DNA of 64,000 nt from Oegoconia quadripuncta (Eukaryota; Arthropoda; Insecta; Lepidoptera; Autostichidae): contig OX438755.1 of the NCBI GenBank assembly GCA_949316235.1, positions 21,785,151 through 21,849,150 on the forward strand, given 5' to 3'. The notes beneath the pieces are model-generated. The model saw only the letters and a program-made list of their open reading frames with translations, was not told where the DNA came from and did no database searches. The position numbers and the translations under genes were made by a program. Of this stretch, positions 51,728-62,061 are shown piece by piece. Position 1 is the stretch's first letter. Every line of letters starts with the position of its first letter.

Positions 51728-51980
51728 ATTATAAATGAAATCATCCATAACTCGGGTACACATGTCCGTATTCATCACACAAACATATGCCCCTAGCGGG
51801 ATTCGAACCCGCAACCTTTTGGTATAGTGGTCAGAGTTGCTAACCATTACACCAAACAGGTCGTCGTCGTGTATATCAACCATCTGGTATCCACAACACA
51901 AGCCTATAGTTGCTTACTGTGGAATTAGATGGCGCTGTATGTGTGTAAGGATATTTATTTATTTATTTTATTTATCAATC
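51728..51980. mobile_element. SINE1a with inverted 5' half
   Basis: The left part (51728-51866) is the tRNA-like 5' half on the minus strand, ending at the SINE's own 5' terminus (complement of gacgacctgttt). The right part (51869-51980) is the 3' half on the plus strand (atcaaccatctggtatccac, ttagatggcgctg) with its tail. This order, inverted 5' segment followed by sense 3' segment, matches the product of twin priming. Confidence 0.8.
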
Positions 51981-52062
51981 CTTTGATAGCTCCTGTACTT
52001 TTATACAGTTTTGAATATTGGAATACTGTATAATGATAACCACCTTTTATCTAAGATAAATA

Positions 52063-52110
52063 TTACATCATCATATCAACCGAAAGACGTCCACTGCTGG
52101 ACAAAGGACA
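52063..52110 (-). mobile_element. RTE-type LINE 3' end
   Basis: Reads tcatcatatcaaccgaaaga then cgtccactgctggacaaagg, the terminal RTE word in minus orientation. Confidence 0.65.
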
Positions 52111-52717
52111 CCTTGAAGTGGTTCAAGTGAGACGGGCACTTTTTTTTGAAACGTGACCTGTCTTGCGCTTCGATTGAATCTCACTATGCTCAAGGTCAAT
52201 AAGCAGAATCACATTCCGCTATAATTCCACCGAAAATCATAAATTGGCACAAGTCAATTGCAAACAGTCTTAATTGAAAATCATTGTAATGTCACCCTTC
52301 AAGTTGTCACCTCGCGATGTCGCTCCAGCTGCGAGCTGAAGATTGATGACGCCAGCGATACTTACGAGGCAGAATGAAACTAAAAGCAATCTGCTAAATG
52401 GAGCTGACTCGATCACGATTGACTGGTTGTGGCAACGACATGACCCGCGGTGGCACTGGCTGTTCCGTATCACAGGATAAGCGTTCTGACAGACGAGCGG
52501 CATTTCAACTGTACATCGACTGCAACTGCGAGGGCTACTAATTTCCAAACTATTAAGCATTTTTGTCACTCTTATTACTGGCACTTTTACGCGCGGTATT
52601 GTTCTGCTACCGCCACGCTCAATACATCTAGGTGCATTCCCAGGTGGACATGAAAGCAGAGGGCCGAGCTTTACTCGACTTTCTTCTCATAAGGTTGGCA
52701 TGCCTTTAAACATTTCA
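52111..52717. other. Unassigned; short word shared with 53475-53500
   Basis: The complement of 52495-52515 (tgaaatgccgctcgtctg) recurs in sense at about 53480 on the other side of the retroposed unit. No gene is assigned, although frames in both places are open for about 100 codons. Confidence 0.35.
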
Positions 52718-53232
52718 TAGGCTATGAGAGAGCCCCTCCAACGTGCCGCCACCTTGTTGTGGTGGAGGGGCTTGCGTGTCTCGATGACCCTCAGGGCTAT
52801 GCCGGATAGGGCTTCCCATACCGGACAGGTTTGAGGTGAGAGATCAGACCAAGAGTCGCAGGAGGCAACGTCGGGGGGGCGGCATAACGCTCGCTAGCCC
52901 CCCTACACGTCGCCCGAGGGTCGTGGGCGGCTACATCTCGGGGCGATGTCACCCCCCGGAGCGACTGGGGGGGTGTCATCGCATCGGGCCCTGCCGCGCT
53001 TCATACCGCTCGTTGATCGCGGTGTGAGGCACGACAGCGCCCCCTACGGAGGGTGCACAAGACGTCCTCCGGGAATAGGCCTCCCCTTGTGAGGGGGGGC
53101 GGGGTGGGGCCTGGAGCCGCCTATGCATTTCCAGTTCCTTCCCACTGCCGAAGAAGGTCGCCGCGGGGTTTCCCCCAGGCGAGCGGTACGCGTAAAGCTT
53201 CTCCCGCGAAAAAAAAATAGGCTATGAGAGAG
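52718..53232 (+). mobile_element. GC-rich retroposed unit with 15-bp target duplication
   Basis: The element proper is 52733-53217. TAGGCTATGAGAGAG is repeated exactly at 52718-52732 and 53218-53232. The 3' end is nine As. The 5' end can form a strong hairpin (cccctcca ... tggagggg, with inner ccacc/ggtgg). Composition is far more GC-rich than its surroundings. The long target duplication and A tail are hallmarks of LINE-type integration. The source may be the 5' region of a LINE (R1-like is a guess) or a GC-rich SINE; I do not recognise a coding region. Confidence 0.8.
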
Positions 53233-54044
53233 AGAGAACTTCCTCAGGACGCTCGCCTCTCTCGCTGGCCTCCAGCGATAGAACAAAATCATCGTACTAC
53301 TTTCTCTTGCATTGAGGGACGCGTTTTTACAAAAATTCCCGACGGTTTTCAATATAAGAAGCTTCGTTTAATCGATTCGATGGTTTGGCCCTCTGTGACG
53401 AATTATGACCCATTCTGTGCTAGGGAGAGGAAGCCGTGTCTTGGTATTGGGGACTTAAGGCCACAGACTTGTGCAGCTGAAATGCCGCTCGTCTGCTGGG
53501 GCCAAGTCCGCTGCGTCATTGGAAACAATCGCGGTGTGAAATTGTGCAGTGAACGGTAGTGAAACTCAATGAAACTGCGCCCGGGGTCTATGTGGGTAGT
53601 TGTGAGTCTTTGGGAGGCTATTCCGATCGCTTCGGTCAATAACAATCGTAGAATATGTACGCTGGGGGCGAACTAAATGAAATGCCATACATTTATATGC
53701 ATAAGAATGTGAAGTAAAAGATTTGCGTGTTGAATATTCCTTTCTTGTCGTAGAATGAATATTACTTGATATATATATATACTAGGTTTATTTGTTTGCA
53801 AAGGGTTTATTGATCAAAATAAAAATTTAAAAGTTTTATAAACAGGCGGATTTATCCCATAAAGTGTATCTTCCAGTCAATGTTAGTAGTTGCCAAAAAC
53901 AGAATAAATGGACTTACACAAAGCAAATAAATTTCACAGAAACGAATATTAGCTAAATACGAGTATTAGGATAGACAGTTACATATTGAACGAAAGCAAG
54001 ACAAAATTTTGTCTATTTGTTAGTCATTTCCTATAGAATAGATA
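53233..54044. other. Unassigned; LINE 3' end at 53812-53885
   Basis: At 53812 the words tttattgatcaaaataaaaa and ggcggatttatcccataaag resemble a minus-strand LINE 3' end like 21245-21365. The frames at 53224-53645 match nothing I know. Confidence 0.4.
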
Positions 54045-54085
54045 TGTCGTATCCGTCGCTAGCAACGACCACCCCCATCTGCGAC
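54045..54085. mobile_element. 41-bp deletion derivative of the TG...CA element with GATA duplication
   Basis: Starts TGTCGTATCC and ends CATCTGCGACA, flanked by GATA at 54041-54044 and 54086-54089. The inner words cgctagcaacgaccaccccc match the end of 23791-24360. Only the tips of the 570-bp unit remain. Confidence 0.75.
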
Positions 54086-54827
54086 AGATATAATATCTTA
54101 TTAGAACAACAGTTGCATTAGAGAAAGCTATTGAAAGCCTCGCTAATAGATCAGTAATATATCATCATAAGCTACAAAATTTCACTTTAAATATGTGTTG
54201 TTTGATATCAAGGAAAACTTAGTATGTCATATTGTGTAAACAAATTTAGAACAGAGTTTCTAATGATATGCTCTAATAAATACAAGCCTAGTTTAATTGT
54301 AAGCAAACTACTCATTAAACTAAGTTGACCTAGTAAAACAAGGTTTTCCAATTTTGTAAAAGCTAGTGTACATTTTTTCTGCAACCAATCTAACTGCATG
54401 TCAGTAGGTACATAAAGATTTTTAATTACGCGCTAACTGAAAGGAATCATATGTATGCGAAACCGCAAGCTCCCATTTACCACCGCACCTCGGCGCCGCG
54501 GGGAGATGAAGTGCCTTAACCTCACTTTCAGGGCTCTGACAAGCGATCAATAGTTTTAATAACTGAATTTACTGAATCTTAAATTACATACAGCTCTATT
54601 GGAAAGTTATTTAACTGCCTATGTTGTTCAATGTAACCAACCAAATGTAGTGGTTTAAGTTCGGAAATAATCCTAAGTTTACATTGTCGTAGAATAAAAA
54701 CAACTCTTCTCGTGGGTGTCGTAAGACGTGACTAGACGATCGTAAGCGTCACCAATACACTAATGATAGAAAGCAGCGTCAAAGATGTATACCTAATCCT
54801 TTGTGTATAAACCATTTTTAACCATTT
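54086..54827. other. Unassigned; LINE-like words at 54700-54760
   Basis: The block cttctcgtgggtgtcgtaag resembles the degenerate piece at 17480 and 48240. No gene is seen. Confidence 0.4.
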
Positions 54828-54899
54828 AACACAAGCCTAATTGCTTAGTGTGAAACTAGATGGCGCTGTCTGTATTTGTCCAAGGATATTTCATTTATT
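54828..54899 (+). mobile_element. SINE1a 3' end
   Basis: Contains cacaagcctaattgcttagt, aactagatggcgctgtctgt and tccaaggatatttcattta. Confidence 0.7.
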
Positions 54900-54975
54900 T
54901 ATTTATTTCATTTATTTAAACTCTTTATTTCCATAACAAAGGGGATACCTTCAAATTAGTTTTAGTTTTCGGAGA
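54900..54975 (-). mobile_element. LINE 3' end with (TAAA)n-like tail
   Basis: Plus strand tttatttcatttatttaaac then tctttatttccataacaaag. It looks like the minus-strand end of a CR1/Jockey-group LINE and abuts the SINE1a tail. Confidence 0.5.
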
Positions 54976-55189
54976 CTAGATGCATTTTTGGTTAGTATGG
55001 AAAAAGTGTAAACAAGTTCGGTCTAACAATAAAAATAACAAATCGAAGGTCATCACCGAGATGGTATACCCCAATTGCCTATCTCAACTGTAGCAGGTAG
55101 AAGGGTCGCCTGCCATAGCACAAAAATGATCAGGAAGTAATAGCCGCGTGCCCTCGATCCTCGCGTTTACTCCAACGATGCTAGCGCAC

Positions 55190-55730
55190 TGGAGATTTAA
55201 ATGTCGATAATCGATGTTTGTCACTTTTGTATATCTAACTGTCGAAAGACATCGATATATTTGTCACTCTTGTAGTCGCCTTTAAATATCGATAGACATC
55301 GATATGTTTGTCACTTTTGTATTCGTATCTAATTGTCGGTAGACATCGATATGTTTGTCACTCTTGTATTCGTATCTAATTGTCGATAGACATCGATATG
55401 CTTGTCACCTTTGTATTCGTAACTAAATATCGATAGACATCGATATGTTTTTCACTATTGTATTCGTGTCTAATTGTCGATAGACATCGATATGTTTGTC
55501 ACTTTTGCATTCGTATATAACTGTCGAAAGACATCGATATATTTGTCACTCTTGTAGTCGCCTTTAAATATCGATGGACATCGATATGTTTGTCACTCTT
55601 GTATTCGTAACTAAATGTCGATAGACATCGATATGTTTGTTACTCTCGTATTTGTATCTAAGTGTCGATAGACATCGATACATTTGTCACTCTTGTATTC
55701 GTATGTAAGTGTGAAAGTGATAGACATACT
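55190..55730. repeat. 47-bp satellite with palindromic core and 282-bp higher-order period
   Basis: The word GACATCGATA recurs with start positions 55248, 55295, 55342, 55389, 55436, 55483, 55530, 55577, 55624 and 55671, each exactly 47 bp apart, with partial units at both edges. The best units hold ATATCGATAGACATCGATAT, an 8-bp inverted repeat around AGAC. Two adjacent variant units (tgtcgaaagac, then gtagtcgcctttaaat) recur after six units, a 282-bp period. Confidence 0.95.
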
Positions 55731-56164
55731 TAAGTCTAAAGACCTGAAAAGCTTTGCTACTCGTGCAACAAAGACTCAACGGAACGCTCACATTCTGTTT
55801 AGTCTCTTTGCAGCGAAATGTTGTAGCGATGTGACAATTTAAATTACACAAAAGCAAAAGGCTCTTATCGGTAGTTACAACCCTAGACACACGAGTGATG
55901 TCCCAGACCGGTGACATACTTTATTAAAAACGGTATAAGAGTACGTTACGGCACCTCTGTACTGAATACAAAATTACAGAGCACGATTTGCATTCTCCGT
56001 CGTCTCCTCTAAGATACGATTCAATTTGCCGACTCTTTTAGATTCCTTGGGGACGCACATTGTGAACGAAAGCTTTGAACGTATATTATAATGTAATATC
56101 GTGAATATTTCTCGAACTTTGGTGATTATTGTCAATATTGATGAAAGATTTATTTTTACATTAA
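55731..56164. other. Unassigned, no gene seen
   Basis: Right flank of the satellite. The minus-strand frame 55687-55917 overlaps the array and matches nothing known. Confidence 0.4.
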
Positions 56165-56397
56165 CATAGGGTTTACGAATCGGAGGTCATGGATTCGTTC
56201 CCCCGTGGTAGGGCATTTTAACTCTTCTAAGTCTGCCGCCAAACAACAATGTTAATAGCATAATGGGGTAAGATAGCCAATCCCCCAAATTAGATGGGGT
56301 TTTAAGTAAGCGCGGTTTCACCTTCGCCCTCATCTTCACTTAACATCAGGTGTGATTGAATCAAGCGCTAAGTCGTTGTGCATTAAAAAAATGTATT
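56165..56397 (+). mobile_element. SINE2 copy, diverged
   Basis: Contains tttacgaatcggaggtcatg, cgtggtagggcattttaact, gccgccaaacaacaatgtta and tcaggtgtgattgaatcaag, ending cgttgtgcattaaaaaaa. The B box is damaged. Confidence 0.7.
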
Positions 56398-56524
56398 TTG
56401 CTTATTTATTTATTTATTTTTTAATTCAAAGGGATTAATTGACGCCCGATTACATTTAGTTTAGTGAACAGTGACCCTACCTTCGAAACCAACCAATTTC
56501 ATTAAATCACTCTTATTAAAATAC
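56398..56524. other. Unassigned AT-rich spacer
   Basis: A tatttatttattt run and no recognised feature beyond it. Confidence 0.35.
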
Positions 56525-56601
56525 CACTAGTGGTCACCCATCCAAGGACTGATCGCGCCAGACATTAAACGAATAGCGAATACGACTGCGCCACGAGTGC
56601 A
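56525..56601 (-). mobile_element. 5S-rRNA-like SINE (SINE5) fragment
   Basis: The minus strand reads gcactcgtggcgcagtcg, then tgtctggcgcgatcagtcct and tggatgggtgaccac. The last part closely resembles the C-box region of arthropod 5S rRNA (about GGTTAGTACTTGGATGGGTGACC), with a weaker match through the intermediate element. 5S-derived SINEs (SINE3 class of the literature) are known. A diverged copy is at 18198-18262. Confidence 0.55.
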
Positions 56602-56631
56602 TACATACGCAGTAAGTTAAAGAAAAGCTTT

Positions 56632-56962
56632 TTTTTATGCACAACGGGTTTGTACTTGACCTCAATCACACCTGATGTTAAGTGAAGATGAGGTCGAAGG
56701 TGGAAGCGTATTGACCCGGAAACCCCAACACATTTGGGGAACTGGCTATGTTATCTTTGACAACCGGAACACAACAATGCTATTAACATTGCTGCTTGGC
56801 GGCAGATTTAGATAAGATAGTGGTAGCTAGCCAGGCGGACATTTAAAATTCCCTACCACCAACCAAACCGAGTACTTAAACATGTACCCCGCTTGGGGAT
56901 CGAACCGCGACCTCCAAATCGTAAACCCAATGTTGTTAACATTGAGCCACGGCGGCGGTTAA
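56632..56962 (-). mobile_element. SINE2, full-length copy
   Basis: The minus strand starts at the head (complement of gagccacggcggcggtta), has the B box (complement of ggggatcgaaccgcgacc, one base lost), the full body and the tail (T run at 56632-56638, then atgcacaacgggtttgtact). It is the most complete SINE2 here, about 330 bp. Confidence 0.85.
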
Positions 56963-57435
56963 AAAAAGAATCCACGTTTGTTATCCAAACATCCTTACAA
57001 AACTTCTAAATTAAAAAAAAAAACAAAAATTAGTTTTCTTTTTAAAGATCAATTGCAACAAGCAACAGTAGTGATTTACTCGTTGTACCACGAAGGTCAC
57101 CATAAATTATTTGCCGATATAACCGACGCTCGCTGTAAGGGCGCGGAGGACGCCTCCTGAGTTATAGTCCTCACTCCGGGGGCCCTCCGGAGGCCGTTTA
57201 ATATGTAATTCGGTTTCAGCAAAGTGAAACTATAAATCTCTATAAACTGAAGCATATCCATGAAGACGTTTTCCTCTGAGTTTCTTATATCTAACGCATA
57301 CAACGTCGAATCAAATCAAGAATACATGTAGGTATTGTGTTTATATAATTTATCAGATAAACAACATGATAGATTTTTTTTATATATACTTAAAAATATA
57401 CTGGGTGAATTTGAATTCGTGTAATTTCTGTTCAC
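56963..57435. other. Unassigned; GC-rich patch at 57130-57200
   Basis: The patch ccgggggccctccggaggcc can fold on itself. No gene is seen. Confidence 0.4.
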
Positions 57436-58132
57436 AGGTGATTCCACTCCTGATAACGAACAACTTGCCCCAAGGAACCACAACCGAATTCGATAAAAAA
57501 AATTTCGATTACATACCCATACTAAGTAACCATTCTGAAACTGCCAAGCTGAGCTGGCCTCCAAAAAGTTAGGTGTCCTCAGTAGAGCGGCTCGTTACTT
57601 CACGCCGGCTCACCGCCTCCAACTTTATAAGGCGCAAGTTCGGCCGCACGTGGAGTATTGTTCTCACCTATGGGCTGGGGCACCTCAGTACCAGCTTCTT
57701 CCTTTTGACCGCGTTCAACGTCGCGCAGTCCGAATTGTCGGCCAAGAGAGTCTCACTGACCGACTGGATCCCCTGATCACCTGGATGAGTGGAAGTCTAC
57801 CACTGTACGTTTCTCAAGAAACTTCTTACCATGTACGACCACCCTGTGGAACGGACTTCCGGCAGCGGTATTCCCGAACGAGTACGACATTGGAACCTTC
57901 AAGAAACGAGCCTACACCTTCCTCAAAGGCCGGCAACGCATCTGTGACCCTTTTGGTGTTGCCGTTGTCCATGGGCGGCGGTGATTGCTTTCCATCAGGT
58001 GCCACGCATGCTCGTTTGCCGCCCTCTCATATAAAAAAAAAAAAACTACCTTTAGTATGGAAGATCAACATTTTGTTGGTTGGATTCTGCTATGGTTCCT
58101 AGTGGAAAGTTGTTCGTAATCAAGAGTGGACT
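57436..58132. mobile_element. MITE H with about 50-bp inverted ends, hosting LINE C
   Basis: Left end gattccactcctgataacga, acaacttgccccaaggaacc; right end, in complement, gagtccactcttgattacga, acaactttccactaggaacc. No transposase is visible. Most of the interior is a later LINE C insertion. Confidence 0.65.
57565..58040 (+). pseudogene. LINE C ORF2 C-terminus and 3' end
   Basis: Frames read SRAARYFTPAHRLQLYKAQV-like words, then VRPHVEYCSHLWAGAPQYQL, FDRVQRRAVRIVG and, after shifts, [15 protein letters not shown] and a stop. This is the end of a CR1/Jockey-group ORF2. The 3' UTR (catcaggtgccacgcatgct, cgtttgccgccctctcatat) and an A run follow. 5' truncated, with frameshifts. Confidence 0.75.
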
Positions 58133-59056
58133 CAAAACAATAATATATTCATATCAAGCTGAAAAGAAATTATGCGACAATTGACTCCTAGCTGACGCAT
58201 AACTGGTGTTGAACAGATCAAAAGCGAATTCTTTTGACAAACAATTCAAACTATTGCTTGCACGCCTGAGAAACGAGTTTTGCGTATAGTTGGTGCTCGT
58301 AAATGGTAAGTAAATTGGAGGATTACATCTAAGTGACACGGCATGAATTCTAAAATAGAGTTTTGATTAAAGTTCAGGACAATCAATGGAGTTAGACGTT
58401 ATTTTTAACAGAAACACTAAATCACTTATTTCACGTTGATTTTCAAGAGGAAGGAGATGATGTTTTTTATATAGGCTTAAGTAACTACTAGAATTATATT
58501 GGCTCTTGATTCGATAGCATAAATATTTCATGAACCTTTTCTGGATATTTTCGATACGATTGAGTATACACAAAGTTACTTCATCTAGTATTATGTACTT
58601 TGTGATTAAGAAATAACAACAATATATTCATATCAAGCTGAAAAGAAATTAAGCGACAATTTACGCCTAGCTGACGCATCTGGTGTTGAACAGATCAAAA
58701 GCGAATTCTTTTGACAAACAATTCAAACTATTGCTTGCACGCATCGCAGATCTGGAGTTCCAGATTTGCGATGCGTAATCCAAGTTACTACGTAGATATG
58801 TATAGTATAAAATTTTAAAAGTTTCAGCTTTTGTAAACTTCTTGGATGTGCCCATAACGAAACCTAGAGCTTTAGAGGTCTTTGCTATAATATTGTTTAT
58901 ATGTATATCGAATATCAATTTGGAGTCATTAGACACGCACTCATACCATAACGTAACATTTATAGATAGAAGGCCTTTTAACCTGTGCCTTATATCTCCG
59001 TACATAATATAATTTGATGAGGTAATAACAACAACGTTTTTATTTATTTGCAACAA
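58133..59056 (-). pseudogene. LINE D ORF2 C-terminus with duplicated end and a hairpin junction
   Basis: From right to left the minus strand encodes HINNIIAKTSKALGFVM, YLRSNLDYASQIWN (to about 58765), then a duplicate of the family's final residues (ASNSLNCLSKEFAFDLFNT, 58746-58621), then the missing middle LNRIENIQKRFMKYL and LSLYKKHHLLPLENQREISD (58573-58370), then the final residues again (58266-58141). The 126-bp duplicates are 480 bp apart. At the junction 58741-58775 lies a near-perfect hairpin with 16-bp arms (gcatcgcagatctgga). Confidence 0.7.
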
Positions 59057-59109
59057 GAGAAGGTAGTTACATTAAAAAAAAAACAAAAAATGGCAATATT
59101 CTGTTATTC

Positions 59110-59270
59110 TTTTCTATTATTTATATTTTGGACACAGAACACCAATCACCTAGTCTCAAACTAAGCAATGCTTGTACTATGGATACTAGATTACGAATAA
59201 ACGTACACAAATATTTATATTAACATCGATGACGCGGGAACAAATGTACGAACATTTGATCCTTGACTTC
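59110..59270 (-). mobile_element. SINE1b 3' part
   Basis: Contains ggacacagaacaccaatcac, aagcaatgcttgtactatgg and cacaaatatttatattaaca, in minus orientation. The head is lost. Confidence 0.6.
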
Positions 59271-59529
59271 TATTTCATAATGATAGGGTTCAAATGATTC
59301 GGCTTGTAGGGTGTTTATCATTCCTTAATTAGATAAATAATTAAAAAAAAAAATTATAGCCGGAATGGATACGTGCTTCTAATCAAACTAATTTCAGGTT
59401 TCATGCGTATAATATATAACCTTTTATGTATAATCAACAAGGAGAGTGTTTCATGATTATAGCATCGCAATACGGTGGAGATTTGGCTCTTGATATTGTA
59501 TCTATATACAAAATGGTTTTATACGTACT
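59271..59529. other. Unassigned AT-rich DNA
   Basis: No repeat or coding feature is recognised. Confidence 0.4.
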
Positions 59530-59620
59530 GAAACAAACTCAAAAACGTTTTATTTCGTAAGTTATAAAAAAACATTTGAAATAGTAAAAATTTAAAATTT
59601 AGACAGAATAAAAACCTTGA
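59530..59620 (-). mobile_element. LINE A-type 3' end, short
   Basis: Contains aaactcaaaaacgttttatt and tcgtaagttataaaaaaaca, then tttgaaatagt, matching the tail-side of 22148-22325. Confidence 0.5.
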
Positions 59621-59967
59621 ATTAAGTTAGGTACTTAATTGCCAAAGAACAGATTCACTGTATTGGCTAGAATATAGAACCTATACTAAAGAGTGCTCCG
59701 CAACATATAGATACAGATTAGACATTTTATTTGTCACCACACCAAGGGCAACAATAAAAATAACAAGAAAATACAACACCATCCAGAAAACAGACACAAT
59801 ATACCACGTATCATAAAACGAATCAAATTGGATGTCATTTTATTGCAGCCCAAATTCATGTTTAGTTTTCTTTTATATTGAGGAAGCAACGACGAGACAT
59901 CTGATGGGAAGTGGTCATGTTGAAACTTGAAACTGAAAACCAGCGTTGTAGTCTAACTTCTAGACTG
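59621..59967. other. Unassigned, no gene seen
   Basis: No recognised family. Confidence 0.4.
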
Positions 59968-60282
59968 GGGTTTTGTATGAAGAATTTCATTAAGACTGTT
60001 TTCTCCATACAAAGATTTTTGATTTTTTTTTGGGAACGGCAAATCCAAATTTAGCTAAACTTTGTGTGAACTATCCGATAACATTAGGTTAGGTATAGGT
60101 AGCGTTAATTATTAAAATTAACCGCTTTATAAAAGTTTCAGCGAATCTAAGAAATGATTATGGGAAGCACATGAACAGAGCTCTGTTCATATTTTTTTTA
60201 TTGTGTGATTTAGCCCAGAAATTAAAAAATATTTCATGTGCAACCTTGAAATAATATTCCATTTTCCAAATAAACAACAAAG
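59968..60282. mobile_element. Mariner-derived MITE, copy D, both ends truncated
   Basis: Interior collinear with copies B and C: ttttgtatgaagaatttcat, gggaacggcaaatccaaatt, aagcacatgaacagagctct. The terminal inverted sequence is lost on the left, and the right arm stops at ccattttccaaataaacaac. Confidence 0.75.
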
Positions 60283-62061
60283 GACTTGTCCCAGATTGTT
60301 TTTTTAATATTTATTAATTCCGACAGGGTTAAGTTATATATATCTGGATAGGTATTTGAATATCCAGCTGTTATGTACAAATTGTACAATTTTAGAAACC
60401 TCCGTTTTCGAGAAAATGTATTTTTTAATTTCATAATAATTTACTTAAAACGAACACTCCTGCCTATAGAAAGAATGAAGTCTCCGGCAATTCATTCCTT
60501 GAAACGAACATTCCATCGTTAATTAAAACAATATCCACCCACTGTCAAACAAATGTCATTGTCAAACTTGTAACGTCGGTCAATATTCGTGTTTATGCTT
60601 TCTTAGAATTTGATGGAATTTAAGTTCTTGGAGTATTTTTCTGTGTATTCTACCGAAGCTTATCTGATGATGATGATGCTTCCGACCGATTTCGGCCATG
60701 ACGAACACTTCAACTCCTAATCGATTTGGCGCTGGATATAAAGCTTTTATTTATAATTCTGGTCGCAGTGTAGCCTTTCTATTGCTTTCTGTCAAGTCAT
60801 GGTACATACATTTTAAAAATATGTCGTGATACCTCGGCAATAAATGACTATGTATGACATCTCGATTGAAGTCATTTATTTTTAACATGTAGTAGCGTTT
60901 TCTGTCTACGATTTAAAAATACAAGAAATGGTTCTCCATAGACATATTTTACGTGTGAAATACATCCGAAAAGCGCCCCACTGATGGTTGTTGATTGTGA
61001 CGCATTGATGAGGAGTAGGTAGATGTGATCACTAAGCGTATAACTATAGCTAACGATATATCCACTTTGTATGTGTGAAAGATTGCACAGTTTAGTAAGG
61101 GTATTAGTTTAGTAAGTCACACAATACAACTAAGAATTCTGTTTCCATTTCAAGAGCTTCTCTTCATAAATGAATCAAACAAGTTAGTTTATTCAACTTA
61201 AATTAAATTGAGGAGAGAAAATCGCGGCGGGAAATTCTCTAGTGAAGGTAACACCTTAATTAACAAGTAAAATAGACAAGTCTTCTCTGTCCCGAGTGAG
61301 CGTCTGCAATGTAGGTTTCTTGTTCTTGCATCTTAGTTCTGGGATTGTGGTCATTTATTTCCCTATCAGGGTGTTTGTGCACTGTAACGATTTGACGATA
61401 ATTTTCAATCTGCCATCGTAGAGGAGAGAACTACAATGCCGAGTTCTATACCGGATCGTGATTTTTTTAGAAGACAAGTTTATTTAAAGAATTATATGAA
61501 ATGTTTAAACAAGAAATAATTGGGAGCCACAGACTAGAAAAAAAATTACATTAGTTTAAGTTAAGTTTGGGGAGCTCATTTGAAGTCTCCAGGTTTCAAT
61601 ACATTTTGAATTTAGAATCAAGTAAGTGTGAAATTCTAACATTTGAATACATTTCTAACATTTTATTATTTGCATTTGAATATTTTTAAACGACTAAAGC
61701 TGAGCACTTTAAGGTTGTAAGCGAATTTAAAAAAATAAATTCAATCTGATAGAAGAATCCTGATTACGGACAGGATTCTTTGCAAAATTAAAATGCGTGT
61801 ACTTTGTGAATTTGTTTGTTTAATTTTTGATAAAAGCTCGCAGCTGCAGTTATGTGCTAATTTTTCTTTAGTCTGGGTATATTGTAAAATGCTCACAGAA
61901 GTCATCACCTGGTTCCAATACTAGAGGGTATGTTTGTTTAAAGCCACCACGTGGCTCAAAAAGAAACACAAATGAAATGAGATGTAATCTTTATCGTGTA
62001 TGGCATTCAGGTAGTATAGTTGCAGTTGTTGTAGCATTTTTTGATTCACCAAACCCTACCT
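60283..62061. other. Unassigned 1.8 kb, no gene seen
   Basis: The longest stretch without a recognised repeat. A gatgatgatgatg run lies at 60666. Frames are short, and no splice-bounded conserved exon is apparent. Confidence 0.45.

Noticed and set aside
52797..53352. GC-rich frames on both strands as a host exon
   Set aside because: They fall within or across a unit bounded by a 15-bp target duplication and A tail, so they are part of an insertion. No protein family is recognised.
55190..55730. CRISPR array suggested by regular palindromic repeats
   Set aside because: There are no unique spacers: the whole 47-bp unit is repeated, and the surroundings are animal transposons.
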